A stretch of 60,842 bases of DNA from Aeromicrobium sp. Root472D3 (GCF_001426485.1 NZ_LMET01000001.1:835398-896239), one strand, 5' to 3'. Shown: positions 34,453 through 43,676, counted from the stretch's first letter. The notes: generated from the letters alone by a model not told the origin. Numbers and translations: made by a program.

Positions 34453-35457
34453 ATGCCCGTCATCCGTTCCGCCGGCATCCGGGGGTTCCGCGACGTGGTC
34501 GAGGAGCTCGGCGGCGACCCCGCCGACATCGCGCGACGAGCCGGCGTGCCCGTCGCCGCGCTCGACGCCGACGACGTGCTGGTCGAGGACGTCGCCCTCG
34601 CCCGGGTGCTCGAGATCGCCGCCGCCGAGCTGCACTGCCCCGACCTCGGTCTGCGGATCGCGGGACGGCAGGACGTCTCGCTGCTGGGCCCGCTGGCCCT
34701 CGCGATCCAGAACGCGCCATCGGTCGGCGACGCGCTGGAGGCGACCTCGCGCTACCTGTTCGTGCACGCGCCGGGCATGCGCATCTGGCTGCAGCCCGAT
34801 CCCGACGGCGTCCGCGGCGTCGAGGCGCTGCGGTACGACGTCACGCCGGCGGGGATCGACCCGCCGCGGCAGGGCACCGACGTCAGCCTCGGCTCGCTGC
34901 ACCGCGCGATCGTCTCGCTGGTGGGCGGCTCGTACGGGCTGCGCACGGTCGACCTGCCGCACCAGCCGCTCGCGCCGCGCGCCGTCTACGAGGAGTTCTT
35001 CGGCGTGCAGGTGCGGTTCGGGCGTCCGGCTGCCCTGCTGCGGCTGCCGTCGAGCCTCGGCGACCTGCCGCTCGCGGTGCGCGACGAGACCGTGCGGCAG
35101 ATGGCCCTCGACTTCCTGGCCCGCCAGTCGCCCGCCGGCGACGTGCTGCTGACGTCGCGGACGCGCGGCGCCCTGCAGCAGCTGCTCGGCACGAGTGCCC
35201 CCGGCATCGACGCGGTGGCGCGGCTGCTCGACCTGCACCCGCGCACCCTGCAGCGCCGGCTCGCCGGCGAGGGGACGACGTTCGCGGCCGTCCTCGACGA
35301 CGTGCGCCGCGACGCCGCGCGCCGCTACCTCGTCACGACCGACCTGCCGCTCAGCCAGGTCGCGGGCCTGCTGGGCTTCTCGGAGCAGGCGGTGCTGAGC
35401 CGGGCCTGCCGGCGGTGGTGGGGCCTCACGCCCCGGGACGTCCGTCGCGGCGGCTGA
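34453..35457 (+). CDS. AraC-family transcriptional regulator
   Basis: 334 residues. An N-terminal sensory domain of the arabinose-binding-like type ([27 protein letters not shown]) precedes a C-terminal AraC helix-turn-helix ([26 protein letters not shown], then [35 protein letters not shown]). Family members of this layout often activate adjacent oxidation genes. It is divergent from the monooxygenase-dehydrogenase operon and is its probable activator. Confidence 0.9.
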   Translation: MPVIRSAGIRGFRDVVEELGGDPADIARRAGVPVAALDADDVLVEDVALARVLEIAAAELHCPDLGLRIAGRQDVSLLGPLALAIQNAPSVGDALEATSRYLFVHAPGMRIWLQPDPDGVRGVEALRYDVTPAGIDPPRQGTDVSLGSLHRAIVSLVGGSYGLRTVDLPHQPLAPRAVYEEFFGVQVRFGRPAALLRLPSSLGDLPLAVRDETVRQMALDFLARQSPAGDVLLTSRTRGALQQLLGTSAPGIDAVARLLDLHPRTLQRRLAGEGTTFAAVLDDVRRDAARRYLVTTDLPLSQVAGLLGFSEQAVLSRACRRWWGLTPRDVRRGG

Positions 35458-35495
35458 CCCGTGTGACAAGGGTGACGTCGTGCGCCGCTCGGGCT

Positions 35496-35550
35496 GCGGG
35501 ACGCGGCGGGTCCGTGTTGCATGGAGAGGGCGGACGCCACCGCGTCCCGC
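35496..35550 (+). terminator. Long hairpin between araC-type gene and alcohol dehydrogenase
   Basis: GCGGGACGCGG (35496-35506) and CCGCGTCCCGC (35540-35550) are perfect 11-bp arms, with a further inner GTCCG/CGGAC pairing. It lies 38 nt after the araC stop and 27 nt before the dehydrogenase ATG. A terminator is likeliest; a structured leader for the dehydrogenase is possible. Confidence 0.5.
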
Positions 35551-35576
35551 CTCCCCGACACCGAAGGACGACCTCC

Positions 35577-36623
35577 ATGCGCGTCAACGCCTATGCCGCC
35601 CCCGCCGCCGGCGAGCCCCTCGCCCCCCTCGAGATCGAGCGCCGCGACGTCGGTGCCAACGACGTCCTGATCGAGATCGCGTTCGCCGGCATCTGCCACT
35701 CCGACATCCACACCGTGCAGGGTGACTGGGGCCCGCAGCAGTACCCGCTGGCCCCCGGCCACGAGATCGTCGGCACCGTCACCGAGATCGGCTCGGACGT
35801 CACCCGTCACGCCGTCGGCGACCACGTCGGCGTCGGCTGCATGGTCAACTCGTGCGGCGAGTGCGCCAGCTGCACGGGTGGCGACGAGCAGTTCTGCGTC
35901 AAGGGCATGATCGGCACGTACGGCGCGACCGACGTCGACGGCACCATCACGCAGGGCGGCTACTCGACCCACGTCGTCGTCGACGCCGACTACGTCCTCT
36001 CGGTGCCGGACGGCATCGACCTCGCCGCCGCCGCGCCGCTGCTGTGCGCCGGCATCACGACGTACTCGCCGCTGCGGCACTGGGGCGCCGGCCCCGGCAA
36101 GAAGGTCGCGGTCGTCGGCCTCGGCGGCCTCGGCCACATGGCCGTCAAGATCGCCCACGCGCTCGGCGCCGAGGTCACGGTGCTGTCGCAGTCGCTCAAG
36201 AAGCAGGAGGACGGTCTGCGTCTCGGCGCCGACAGCTACTTCGCGACGAGCGACCCCGACACGTTCGACCAGCTCGCGGCCCGCTTCGACCTGATCGTCA
36301 ACACCGTCAGCGCCTCGGTCGACTTCAACGACTACCTGGGCCTGCTGGCCGTCGGCGGGACGCTCGTCAACGTCGGCGCCCCGCCGAAGCCCATCGAGAT
36401 CAGCGCGATGTCGCTGATCCAGGGCCGCAAGTCGGTCGCCGGCTCCATGATCGGCGGCATCGCCGAGACGCAGGAGATGCTCGACTTCTGCGGCGAGCAC
36501 GGCATCGGCTCCGAGATCGAGGTCATCGACGCCTCCGCGATCAACGAGGCGTACGAGCGCGTGCTCGCCTCGGACGTCCGCTACCGCTTCGTCATCGACG
36601 CGTCGACGTTCGGCGCCGCCTGA
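35577..36623 (+). CDS. NADP-dependent alcohol dehydrogenase (YahK/cinnamyl-alcohol type)
   Basis: 348 residues. Catalytic zinc motif [15 protein letters not shown] near residue 38, GHEIVG near 62, structural zinc lobe [15 protein letters not shown] near 95, and [19 protein letters not shown] near 178. These mark the cinnamyl-alcohol-dehydrogenase-like group, which reduces aldehydes with NADPH. AAGGA lies 8-12 nt upstream of the ATG. It appears monocistronic and faces a GNAT gene. Confidence 0.92.
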   Translation: MRVNAYAAPAAGEPLAPLEIERRDVGANDVLIEIAFAGICHSDIHTVQGDWGPQQYPLAPGHEIVGTVTEIGSDVTRHAVGDHVGVGCMVNSCGECASCTGGDEQFCVKGMIGTYGATDVDGTITQGGYSTHVVVDADYVLSVPDGIDLAAAAPLLCAGITTYSPLRHWGAGPGKKVAVVGLGGLGHMAVKIAHALGAEVTVLSQSLKKQEDGLRLGADSYFATSDPDTFDQLAARFDLIVNTVSASVDFNDYLGLLAVGGTLVNVGAPPKPIEISAMSLIQGRKSVAGSMIGGIAETQEMLDFCGEHGIGSEIEVIDASAINEAYERVLASDVRYRFVIDASTFGAA

Positions 36624-36630
36624 CGGTCGG

Positions 36631-37179
36631 TCAGCGCCGCTCCTCGGCCAGCAGGGCGTAGACGTACTCGTCCTGCCAGCCGAGGTCGCGGTGCATCGAG
36701 TCGAGGACGTGGTGGGCCTCGCGGCGCATCCCGATGCGCTCCATGAGGCGCCACGACGGCTCGTTGTCGGCGAAGCACTCGGCGACGACGCGTCGCACCC
36801 CGACGTCGTCGAAGGCGTGCCGCACGAGCTCGCGCACCGCCTCGGTCGCGAGCCCGCGGCCGCCGGCGTCGGGGTGCATCGCCCAGCCGAGCAGGCCCAC
36901 CGAGGCGCGGGCCTGCTCGACGGCCTCGCGCTGCGACCACGCGTCCTGCACGATCAGCATCAGGTCGCCGACGACGTCGCCCTCGTGAAGCACGACCAGC
37001 AGGGTGCGGCGGTCCTCGGGCTCGAGGAAGCGCTGTCGCACCTCGTCGCGGTCGAGCGAGCCGCCCAGCCAGCGCCGGACGTCCGGGCGGCTGCGGTACG
37101 ACCAGATCGCGTCGAAGTCGTCCGGCTCGACGGGACGCAGCGCGAGCCGCTCGGTGGTCAGGGGCCAGGTCGCGGGCAT
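36631..37179 (-). CDS. GNAT-family N-acetyltransferase
   Basis: 182 residues, RimJ/RimL-like. TERLALRPVEPDDFDAIWSYRS at the N-terminus, acetyl-CoA site GWAMHPDAGGRGLATEAV near residue 100, and RRVVAECFADNEPSWRLMERIGMRREAHH near 130 are typical. Substrate unknown. Its TAGGCT -10 box overlaps the divergent aldose-epimerase promoter in CCTAGG. Confidence 0.9.
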   Translation of the reverse strand: MPATWPLTTERLALRPVEPDDFDAIWSYRSRPDVRRWLGGSLDRDEVRQRFLEPEDRRTLLVVLHEGDVVGDLMLIVQDAWSQREAVEQARASVGLLGWAMHPDAGGRGLATEAVRELVRHAFDDVGVRRVVAECFADNEPSWRLMERIGMRREAHHVLDSMHRDLGWQDEYVYALLAEERR

Positions 37180-37185
37180 GTCGCG

Positions 37186-37191
37186 AGCCTA
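37186..37191 (-). promoter_or_regulatory. Leaderless -10 box for the GNAT gene (TAGGCT)
   Basis: Minus strand TAGGCT-N6-ATG(37179). The same CCTAGG palindrome (37188-37193) contributes TAGGAC to the opposite strand, 27 bp separating the two start codons. Confidence 0.5.
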
Positions 37192-37206
37192 GGACAGACT
37201 CGGGGC

Positions 37207-38244
37207 ATGACAGTCGAGACGGTGGGACAGCTGGACGACGGCCGCGACGTGCAGGTCGTGACGATCGGCAGGGCGCCGGGCATCGAGCTGCAGGTGCTCG
37301 ACCTGGGGGCGACGGTGCACCGGCTCGACGTGACGGGCGGCGACGGCGTGCGCCGCAACGTCGTGCTGGGCCACCCGACGCCCCAGGAGCACCTCGACTC
37401 CACCTTCTACATCGGCGGCACGATCGGCCGCTACGCCAACCGCATCGCCGACGGCCGCTTCGAGCTCGACGGTGTCGGGCACGAGGTCGGCACGAACGAC
37501 CGCGGCCACTCCCTGCACGGCGGTCCCGACGGCTTCGACCGCCGCACCTGGAGCATCGAGCGTCACGACGACACGTCGGTCGAGCTCGCGCTGACGAGCC
37601 CCGACGGAGACCAGGGGTTCCCGGGCGAGGTGCGCGCGACCGTGACGTTCACGGTGGTCGACGACCGTGTCGACGTCGTCATGACCGCCACCACCTCGGC
37701 GGCGACCGTCGTCAACATGACGAGCCACGTCTACTTCAACCTCGCCGGCGAGGGCGCCGGCACCGCCGACGAGCACCTGCTGCGCGTCGCCGCCGAGCGG
37801 TACACGCCGGTCGACGACGCCGGCATCCCCGAGGGCGACCACGCGGCGGTCGCGGGCACGCCGTTCGACCTGCGCGAGCCCACCGTCGTCGGCGAGGCCG
37901 TGCGGTCGGCCCACCCGCAGGTCGTGGCGGCGTCGGGCATCGACCACAACTACGTGCTCGACGGATCGGGCTCGCGGGTCGTCGCGCAGCTCGACTGCCC
38001 GACGACCCGCACCCGGCTCGAGCTGACGTCCGACCAGCCGGGCCTGCAGGTCTACACCGGCAACTTCCTCGACGGGCAGCGCCGGTCGACGTCCGGGGTC
38101 CTGCTCCGCCAGGGCGACGGCATCGCGCTCGAGCCGCAGACGTTCCCCGACTCGCCGAACCACCCCGAGTGGCCCTCGGCGGAGCTCCGGCCCGGGCAGA
38201 CCTACACCTCCCACCTGTCGTGGACGGTGTCGGCCACGGCCTAG
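37207..38244 (+). CDS. galM: Aldose 1-epimerase (galactose mutarotase family)
   Basis: 345 residues. Family motifs: LDLGATVHRLDV, GRYANRIADGRF near residue 75, NDRGHSLHGGPDGFDRRTW near 100 with a catalytic His, NMTSHVYFNLAG near 175 with the second His, and a C-terminal ALEPQTFPDSPNHP holding the catalytic Glu. Interconverts the anomers of aldoses such as glucose or galactose. Its TAG stop (38242-38244) overlaps the convergent aztD stop in the shared palindrome CTAG. Confidence 0.9.
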   Translation: MTVETVGQLDDGRDVQVVTIGRAPGIELQVLDLGATVHRLDVTGGDGVRRNVVLGHPTPQEHLDSTFYIGGTIGRYANRIADGRFELDGVGHEVGTNDRGHSLHGGPDGFDRRTWSIERHDDTSVELALTSPDGDQGFPGEVRATVTFTVVDDRVDVVMTATTSAATVVNMTSHVYFNLAGEGAGTADEHLLRVAAERYTPVDDAGIPEGDHAAVAGTPFDLREPTVVGEAVRSAHPQVVAASGIDHNYVLDGSGSRVVAQLDCPTTRTRLELTSDQPGLQVYTGNFLDGQRRSTSGVLLRQGDGIALEPQTFPDSPNHPEWPSAELRPGQTYTSHLSWTVSATA

Positions 38245-39380
38245 CCGAGCGCCACGGCGATCTCGTTGGGGACGGCGTCGAGCTGCGTGGTCGCGGTGAC
38301 CTCGCCGGTCGTCAGGTCGACTGCGTGCACCGAGCTCGTCGCCGGCTCGGTCACGTAGGCGACGTCACCGTCGACGCTGATCGCCGGGTGGGCGTCCTGC
38401 CACTCGACGGGACCCTCCCACGGCTGGACGACCGGGAACTCGTCGACGATCTCGCCGGTCGTCGGCTCCAGCACGTGGATGTTGCCGTCGGTCGAGAGGA
38501 TGTACGCGCGGTCGCCGGGCCCACGGGCGACGTCGCGGAACGTGTACTGGACCTCGTCGGGCAGGTCGACGACGTCGAGCGACTTCTCCTGCGTGTCGAT
38601 CAGCGCGACCGAGTTGAGCAGGTAGCCCTCGGCGTCGGGGTCGGTCTTGTAGTCGCCGACGACGATCGGGCTGGTCTCGGAGACGTACGCGTTGCCCATG
38701 CGGCCGAACTCGTCCGGCGCGTCGAGCTTCTCGAACGTGCCGCCCGAGTAGAGCAGGGCCCCGTCCTCGCAGCCGAAGACGACGGCCTCGCCCTGGGCGG
38801 TGCCCTCGCCGTGGATTCCGGGGCACTGGTCGCTCGTGGCGGTCTCGGTCCAGTCGCCGTCCTCCTCCCGCATCGCGACGGCTCCGGACCGCGCGGTCTC
38901 GTCGCCCTTGGTGGTCAGCAGCGTGCCGTCCTCGAGCACGATCGACACGCCGTGATGGGCGGCCGGTGCGGTGTGGGTGCCGACGGGCTTCGTGAGGTCG
39001 TCGGTCTCGAGGACCGTCGTCGTGCCGGTGCCGTCGTCGAACAGCACCGTCTTGTCGGCGTGCCGGACGACGTGGCCCGCGGCGGTCGCGGCCACGGTCG
39101 TGTCCGTCAGCTCGGGAGCCGCGGTGTCGAGGAGCTGGAAGCCCTTCGACGTCGTGACGAAGACGTGGCGGCCGTCGCCGGCGGCGTTGAGACGGGTGAA
39201 CTCCTCGGTCGTGAACGTGTCGACGACGTCGAGCGTCGTCGGGTCGAGGACGGCGATGCCGCCGGGCGTCGAGACGGCGACGCGTCCGGTGGTGGCCGCC
39301 TCCCGCTTCTCGCCGGTTGCGCAGCCCGTGACGAGCAGGGCGAGCCCCGCGACGGCGGTGAGGGTGGTGCGTCGGAACAT
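38241..39380 (-). CDS. aztD: Zinc metallochaperone AztD
   Basis: 379 residues. Lipoprotein signal (LALLVTGCAT, Cys20), then a beta-propeller-like domain of repeated strands. Family features include AAGHVVRHADKTVLFDDGTG and CPGIHGEG...VFGCEDGALL with paired Cys and a His. AztD hands zinc to the binding protein AztC outside the membrane. A good ribosome site (AGAGG) precedes the ATG. Last gene of aztB-(aztD-like)-aztC-aztD. Confidence 0.85.
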   Translation of the reverse strand: MFRRTTLTAVAGLALLVTGCATGEKREAATTGRVAVSTPGGIAVLDPTTLDVVDTFTTEEFTRLNAAGDGRHVFVTTSKGFQLLDTAAPELTDTTVAATAAGHVVRHADKTVLFDDGTGTTTVLETDDLTKPVGTHTAPAAHHGVSIVLEDGTLLTTKGDETARSGAVAMREEDGDWTETATSDQCPGIHGEGTAQGEAVVFGCEDGALLYSGGTFEKLDAPDEFGRMGNAYVSETSPIVVGDYKTDPDAEGYLLNSVALIDTQEKSLDVVDLPDEVQYTFRDVARGPGDRAYILSTDGNIHVLEPTTGEIVDEFPVVQPWEGPVEWQDAHPAISVDGDVAYVTEPATSSVHAVDLTTGEVTATTQLDAVPNEIAVALG

Positions 39381-39415
39381 GGGTGACCTCTTTCTGGGTG
39401 GTGGGTCCTGGTGGT

Positions 39416-40318
39416 TCAGCCGGTGAGTCCGGCGGAGATCCGGTCGGTGTTGGCGCGCATCATCTGCAGGTACGTCGCGGCGCCGCCGCCCTTCTCGGTC
39501 AGCGACTCGGTGAAGAGCTCGACGACGTCGACGTCGACGCGCGCCTCGTCGGCCAGCACCTGCACGAGCCGGTCGGGCTGCGACGACTCGGCGAAGATCG
39601 TCGACACGCCGGAGGCCGAGATGGCCTCGCCGAGGTCGCGCAGGTCGGCGGCGCTGGGCGCGGCGAGGGTCGTCCCGCCCGGGATGACGGCACCCACGAC
39701 GCGGACGTCGAAGCGTTCGGCGAGGTAGCCGAAGACGTGGTGGTTGGTCACGAGGGCGCGGCGCTCGGGCGGGATCGCGGCGAAGGCGGACGTCATGTCG
39801 GCGTCGAGATCGGCGAGCTCGGTGCGGTAGGCGGTCGCGTCGCGCTCCAGCCGGTCGAGGTCGATGCCGTCGATGTCGGCGGCCTTCTCCTCGAGGGCGT
39901 CGACGACGTCGACCATCGCGGCGGGGTCGGTCCAGAAGTGCGGATCGGGCGCGCCCTCGGCGTCGCCGGACGCGTAGGGGACGACGTCGACCTCGTCGCC
40001 CGCCACGAGCATCGGGGCACCGGCGTCGGCGGCCCGGTCGAGGTGTCGCTGGAGCCCCTCCTCGAGGCCGAGACCGTTCGAGACGACGAGGTCGGCGTCG
40101 CCCATCGTCGCGGCCTGCCGCGCCGAGATCTGGGACGAGTGCGGATCGGAGTTCGGCGGCATCAGCACCGTGACGTCGACCTGGTCGCCCAGCACCTGCT
40201 CGACGACGTCGCCGAGGATGTTCGTCGTGACCACGACCTGCGGGCGGTCGGATCCGCCGACCTCGGTGCACGCCGACAGGGCCAGCGCCGCCGCGATCGC
40301 GGCCGCCGCGCGCCTCAT
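39416..40318 (-). CDS. aztC: Zinc ABC transporter substrate-binding lipoprotein AztC
   Basis: 300 residues, cluster A-I zinc-binding protein. Lipobox LALSACTE (Cys17). Zinc ligands visible: H60 (NSDPHSS), H127 (DPHFWTD), H193/H194 (TNHHVFGY) and an acidic ligand near E244 (FAESSQPDR). It lacks a long His-rich loop, as in AztC rather than ZnuA. ATGA overlap with the upstream aztD-like gene. Confidence 0.9.
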   Translation of the reverse strand: MRRAAAAIAAALALSACTEVGGSDRPQVVVTTNILGDVVEQVLGDQVDVTVLMPPNSDPHSSQISARQAATMGDADLVVSNGLGLEEGLQRHLDRAADAGAPMLVAGDEVDVVPYASGDAEGAPDPHFWTDPAAMVDVVDALEEKAADIDGIDLDRLERDATAYRTELADLDADMTSAFAAIPPERRALVTNHHVFGYLAERFDVRVVGAVIPGGTTLAAPSAADLRDLGEAISASGVSTIFAESSQPDRLVQVLADEARVDVDVVELFTESLTEKGGGAATYLQMMRANTDRISAGLTG

Positions 40319-41535
40319 CGGCCGGTCTCCGCGACGTGCACCGGACGCGTGGACGTCCTCAGCGAGCGGGCCACCCGTGCCCCGTCGGCGTAGTCGATCT
40401 CGTGGACGACGCCGTCGGCGGAGGCGTTGACGTAGGCGCGCTGGGCGTCGACCGACAGCGACACTCCGCGCTCGAGGGCCGGATCGGCCAGCGTGGACGC
40501 GAGGACCGGCTCGCTCGTGGCGAGCTGCTCGCCCGACGGCGCGTCGTACACCTGCACGGTCCCGTCGTCGCCCACGGCGACGACGTGGGCGTCGGCGTCG
40601 TCGACGGCCGAGGCCGCGACGACCGGCGTGCTGGTCTCGATCCACTGCCACGACCGCTCGCGGGTGTCGAGCAGCCAGATGCCCGACCCGTCGCCGATGC
40701 CCGCGACGGTCGGGCGTCCCTTGCGGGCGGCGAACGTCGTCGCAGGTGCGGCCGCGCCGGCCGGGTAGGCGATGCGCTCGAGCACGGGGTCGTCGCCGTC
40801 GAGCGTCGCGAGCACGGCACCGTCCTGGCAGCCGACGACGAGACCGACCCGGGTCGTGATGGTGCCGGACGCCCCGGTGCACGCGGTGCCGCCGATCGTC
40901 GTGCCCTGCGCGTCGACGACGCGCATTCGGCCGTCCGGCTGGCTGACGACGGCGCCGTCGCCGAGCGGCGCGACGAGCCCGTCGTGCGCCCCGACCTCGA
41001 GCCGGAACGTCTCCTCCACCCGCCCGTGGGCCAGCGCCGCGTTGTCGAGCAGCACCGCCTCGCCGGACGCGGGGAAGAACAGGCCCGTGCCGCCGGCGGT
41101 CGACAGCATGCCGGTCGACACCGCGGCGGTGCCCGAGCCGTCGACCCGTCCGACGGCGCGCGGCTCGGCCCGGTAGTAGTGGAAGTGATCGGCGTGGTCC
41201 CACGTCCAGACGCCGCTGTCGACGACGTCGACCCCGGAGTCGTCGACCGAGAAGACGTAGCGCCCGTCGCTCGCCACCGTGGCCGCCGGGCGGACGGGCT
41301 CGAGGCCGGTGCGCTGGTCGGTCAGCAGGTCGAGCATCGACGCGGAGCCGTCGGCGTCGATCGCGACGAGGTGCAGCTGGGGCTCGGCGACCTCGGCCGC
41401 TCCGTCGACCGCTCCGTGACCGGCGGGGGCGGACGGCCCCCGGGGCTCGGAGGTGGTCGAGCACGCGGCGAGCGTCGCGAGCGCGATCGCCGCCGCGGCC
41501 AGACGCGTCGGGTGGACGGGGGAGTGGCGGGTCAT
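40315..41535 (-). CDS. AztD-like lipoprotein (divergent paralogue)
   Basis: 406 residues. Lipobox LATLAACST (Cys21) and the same propeller-like repeat pattern as AztD. It keeps the His-rich DHADHFHYYRAEPR and VGCQDGAVLATLDG regions, but where AztD has CPGIHG this protein reads CTGASG, so that His is lost. It may bind zinc differently or act as a second chaperone. Translationally coupled to aztB upstream and aztC downstream by ATGA overlaps. Confidence 0.75.
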   Translation of the reverse strand: MTRHSPVHPTRLAAAAIALATLAACSTTSEPRGPSAPAGHGAVDGAAEVAEPQLHLVAIDADGSASMLDLLTDQRTGLEPVRPAATVASDGRYVFSVDDSGVDVVDSGVWTWDHADHFHYYRAEPRAVGRVDGSGTAAVSTGMLSTAGGTGLFFPASGEAVLLDNAALAHGRVEETFRLEVGAHDGLVAPLGDGAVVSQPDGRMRVVDAQGTTIGGTACTGASGTITTRVGLVVGCQDGAVLATLDGDDPVLERIAYPAGAAAPATTFAARKGRPTVAGIGDGSGIWLLDTRERSWQWIETSTPVVAASAVDDADAHVVAVGDDGTVQVYDAPSGEQLATSEPVLASTLADPALERGVSLSVDAQRAYVNASADGVVHEIDYADGARVARSLRTSTRPVHVAETGR

Positions 41536-42362
41536 GAGGGCCTTCCTGGGCGGGTGCGGGTCTGCGCGACGAGGGACGAGAGCGCCGCCAGGGCGATCGC
41601 GGCGGCGGCGATCGACGCTCCCGCCGCGGTGTCGGCGTGCCATGAGCACAGCAGCCCGATCAGCACCGCGAGCCAGCCGAAGCCCACGGCGGCGACCATG
41701 CGGGTGGGGATGCTGGTCGTCCACGGCGTGGCGGCGACGGACGGCGCGAGCAGCAGGCCGACGACCAGCAGCGAGCCCACGGCCTGGTAGGACGAGACGA
41801 CGGCCAGGGTCACCAGCGCCACGAGGGCGAGCTGGGCCAGCTGGGGCCGCAGCCCGAGGGTCGCGGCGACGCGACGGTCGAACGCCGCCGCGACGAACGA
41901 GCGGTGCAGCGTCGCCGTCACGACCACCGCGACCGCTGCCGCGACCAGCAGGGCCACGAGATCGGCCTCGTCGATCGCGAGGACGTCGCCGAACAGGATC
42001 GCGGTCGCGTCGGTGGCGTAGCTGCGGGAGTGCGACACGATGATGACGCCCAGCGAGAGCATCGCGACGAACAGCAGGCCGATGCTGGTGTCGTACGACA
42101 GCCGTCCGCGGCGCTGCAGCACGCCGACCAGGCCGCTCATCGCGACGGCGCTGACGGCGCCGCCGAGCATCACGGGTGCTCCGACGACGGTCGCGAGTGC
42201 GACGCCGGGGAGCATGCCGTGGCCGATCGCCTCGCCGAGGAACGCCATGCCGCGGATCACGACCCACGTCCCGACGACGCCGCAGATGACCGCGGCGAGC
42301 CCGCCGCCGACGAGGGCGCGCAGCACGAAGTCGGCGGTGAAGGGTTCTGTCAGCCAGGGCAC
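41532..42362 (-). CDS. aztB: Zinc ABC transporter permease AztB
   Basis: 276 residues, from GTG 42362, with about eight membrane segments and the ABC-3 metal-permease signature GMAFLGEAIGHGMLPGVALA near residue 33. A TACGGT box lies 7 nt before the start. First gene of the minus-strand zinc operon, opposite aztA across a Zur-like box. Confidence 0.9.
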   Translation of the reverse strand: MPWLTEPFTADFVLRALVGGGLAAVICGVVGTWVVIRGMAFLGEAIGHGMLPGVALATVVGAPVMLGGAVSAVAMSGLVGVLQRRGRLSYDTSIGLLFVAMLSLGVIIVSHSRSYATDATAILFGDVLAIDEADLVALLVAAAVAVVVTATLHRSFVAAAFDRRVAATLGLRPQLAQLALVALVTLAVVSSYQAVGSLLVVGLLLAPSVAATPWTTSIPTRMVAAVGFGWLAVLIGLLCSWHADTAAGASIAAAAIALAALSSLVAQTRTRPGRPS

Positions 42363-42369
42363 GCCGAGG

Positions 42370-42375
42370 ACCGTA
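42370..42375 (-). promoter_or_regulatory. Leaderless -10 box for aztB (TACGGT)
   Basis: Minus strand TACGGT-N7-GTG(42362). Confidence 0.5.
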
Positions 42376-42383
42376 TACGGAAG

Positions 42384-42398
42384 TGAGAATCATTATCA
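42384..42398. promoter_or_regulatory. Zur-like box between aztB and aztA
   Basis: TGAGAATCATTATCA is an imperfect inverted repeat (TGAnAAT-C-ATTnTCA), resembling actinobacterial Zur sites of the TGAAAATnATTTTCA type. It lies 8 and 7-9 nt from the -10 boxes of aztB and aztA, so at the -35 position of both promoters. Zinc-loaded Zur would silence both operons. Confidence 0.65.
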
Positions 42399-42405
42399 AA
42401 TCGGT

Positions 42406-42411
42406 TAGGGT
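42406..42411 (+). promoter_or_regulatory. Leaderless -10 box for aztA (TAGGGT)
   Basis: TAGGGT-N7-ATG(42419). Confidence 0.5.
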
Positions 42412-42418
42412 GATCGGC

Positions 42419-43039
42419 ATGACGAGCCCACCGGCCCTGCGCGCACGCGGTCTCCGCGTCTCGTTCGGCGCCCACACCGTGCTGCACGACCTCGACGTCG
42501 ACCTGTCATGGGGCGCCGTGACCGCCATCGCGGGGCCCAACGGCGCCGGCAAGTCGACGCTCGTCGAGGTGCTCGCGGGCGTCCGCACGCCGCAGCGGGG
42601 GACGGTCGAGTGCGCCGACGACGTCGCCCTCGTCGTGCAGAGGCCGGAGGTGCCCGACTCCCTGCCCGTCACGGTGCGCGACGTCGTCGCGATGGGCACC
42701 TGGCGGACCCGCTCGGGGCGCCGGGAGCGGCGGTCGCGGGTCGAGTCGGCGCTGCACGAGGTCGACCTGGCCGACCTCGCGGCGCGGCCGTTCTCGACGC
42801 TCTCGGGCGGTCAGCGCCAGCGGGCGCTGCTGGCGCAGGGGATCGCCCGCGAGGCTCGCGTCCTCCTGCTCGACGAGCCTGCCGCCGGGCTTGACGCCGC
42901 CAGCCGCGATCGCACCCGGCAGCTGCTCGCGGCCGCCGCACGCTCGGGGGCCGCGGTCGCGTGCGTCACGCACGACGACACCGCGATCGAGGCGGCCGAC
43001 GTCGTCGTCAGGCTCGAAGGCGGCCGTCGGGTGCGGTGA
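42419..43039 (+). CDS. aztA: Zinc ABC transporter ATP-binding protein AztA
   Basis: 206 residues. Walker A GPNGAGKST near residue 42, signature LSGGQRQRALLAQGIA near 132, Walker B VLLLDEPAAGLD near 155, H-loop THDD near 187. Powers zinc uptake with AztB. ATG 42419 is chosen over the upstream in-frame start because of the -10 box. The 3' end overlaps the convergent 211-residue gene by 32 nt. Confidence 0.9.
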   Translation: MTSPPALRARGLRVSFGAHTVLHDLDVDLSWGAVTAIAGPNGAGKSTLVEVLAGVRTPQRGTVECADDVALVVQRPEVPDSLPVTVRDVVAMGTWRTRSGRRERRSRVESALHEVDLADLAARPFSTLSGGQRQRALLAQGIAREARVLLLDEPAAGLDAASRDRTRQLLAAAARSGAAVACVTHDDTAIEAADVVVRLEGGRRVR

Positions 43040-43643
43040 CGGCGTCCCACTCCGCGCGCAGCTCCGCGAGCGTCCGGATCTCGAGGCGGATCGCGTCGAG
43101 GTCGTGACGGCCCGCCATCCGCTCGACCGCTGCGCGGTGGGCGGCGCGCTCCGTCGCCAGCTCGTCGGCGGCCCGGCGCAGCTCGGCCAGCGCGCCCACG
43201 ACGTCGGGGGAGCCCAGCTGCTCGCGACCCGCCCACAGCACGTGGCGCAGCGGGTCGCCGACGAGACGGTCCATCTCGTCGTCGGTGCGGCACGGCCGCG
43301 CGACGGCCTGCGCTGCGACGAGCCACGAGTCGTGGGCGTCGGCGCGCGTGCGCAGCAGCTCCTCGTGGTCGACGACGTGGACGCGGCCGGGACCCATCGG
43401 CCGGCGGGGCCACGCCGGCGCGAGACGGCCGGTGCGCACCAGGCGGTGGTGCTCACGCAGCGCCTCGGCGTCACCCGGACGGACGAGCGTGACGCGTCGC
43501 GGCGAGCATCCCGCCAGCTCGAGCGAGCCGAAACCGGTCGTCTCGCCGACGTAGCCCAGCCACTGCCGGCGCCCGCCGAAGACGGGCGCGGCCGACCCCA
43601 GGGCCTCGAGGTGCTGCGACCGCGTCAGGTTGCTGATGGTCAT
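43008..43643 (-). CDS. Hypothetical protein
   Basis: 211 residues, family not recognised. N-terminus MTISNLTRSQHLEALG, a middle part with HVVDHEELLRTRADAHDSW and a C-terminal coiled-coil-like helix rich in Glu and Arg (about residues 150-200). No signal peptide, membrane segment or catalytic motif. GAGGAG lies 6 nt before the ATG, a clear ribosome site. Overlaps aztA tail-to-tail, so the two may interfere. Confidence 0.65.
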   Translation of the reverse strand: MTISNLTRSQHLEALGSAAPVFGGRRQWLGYVGETTGFGSLELAGCSPRRVTLVRPGDAEALREHHRLVRTGRLAPAWPRRPMGPGRVHVVDHEELLRTRADAHDSWLVAAQAVARPCRTDDEMDRLVGDPLRHVLWAGREQLGSPDVVGALAELRRAADELATERAAHRAAVERMAGRHDLDAIRLEIRTLAELRAEWDAVTAPDGRLRA

Positions 43644-43676
43644 GGAGCCTCCTCACGCCGCAGGGGTAGGACGACT

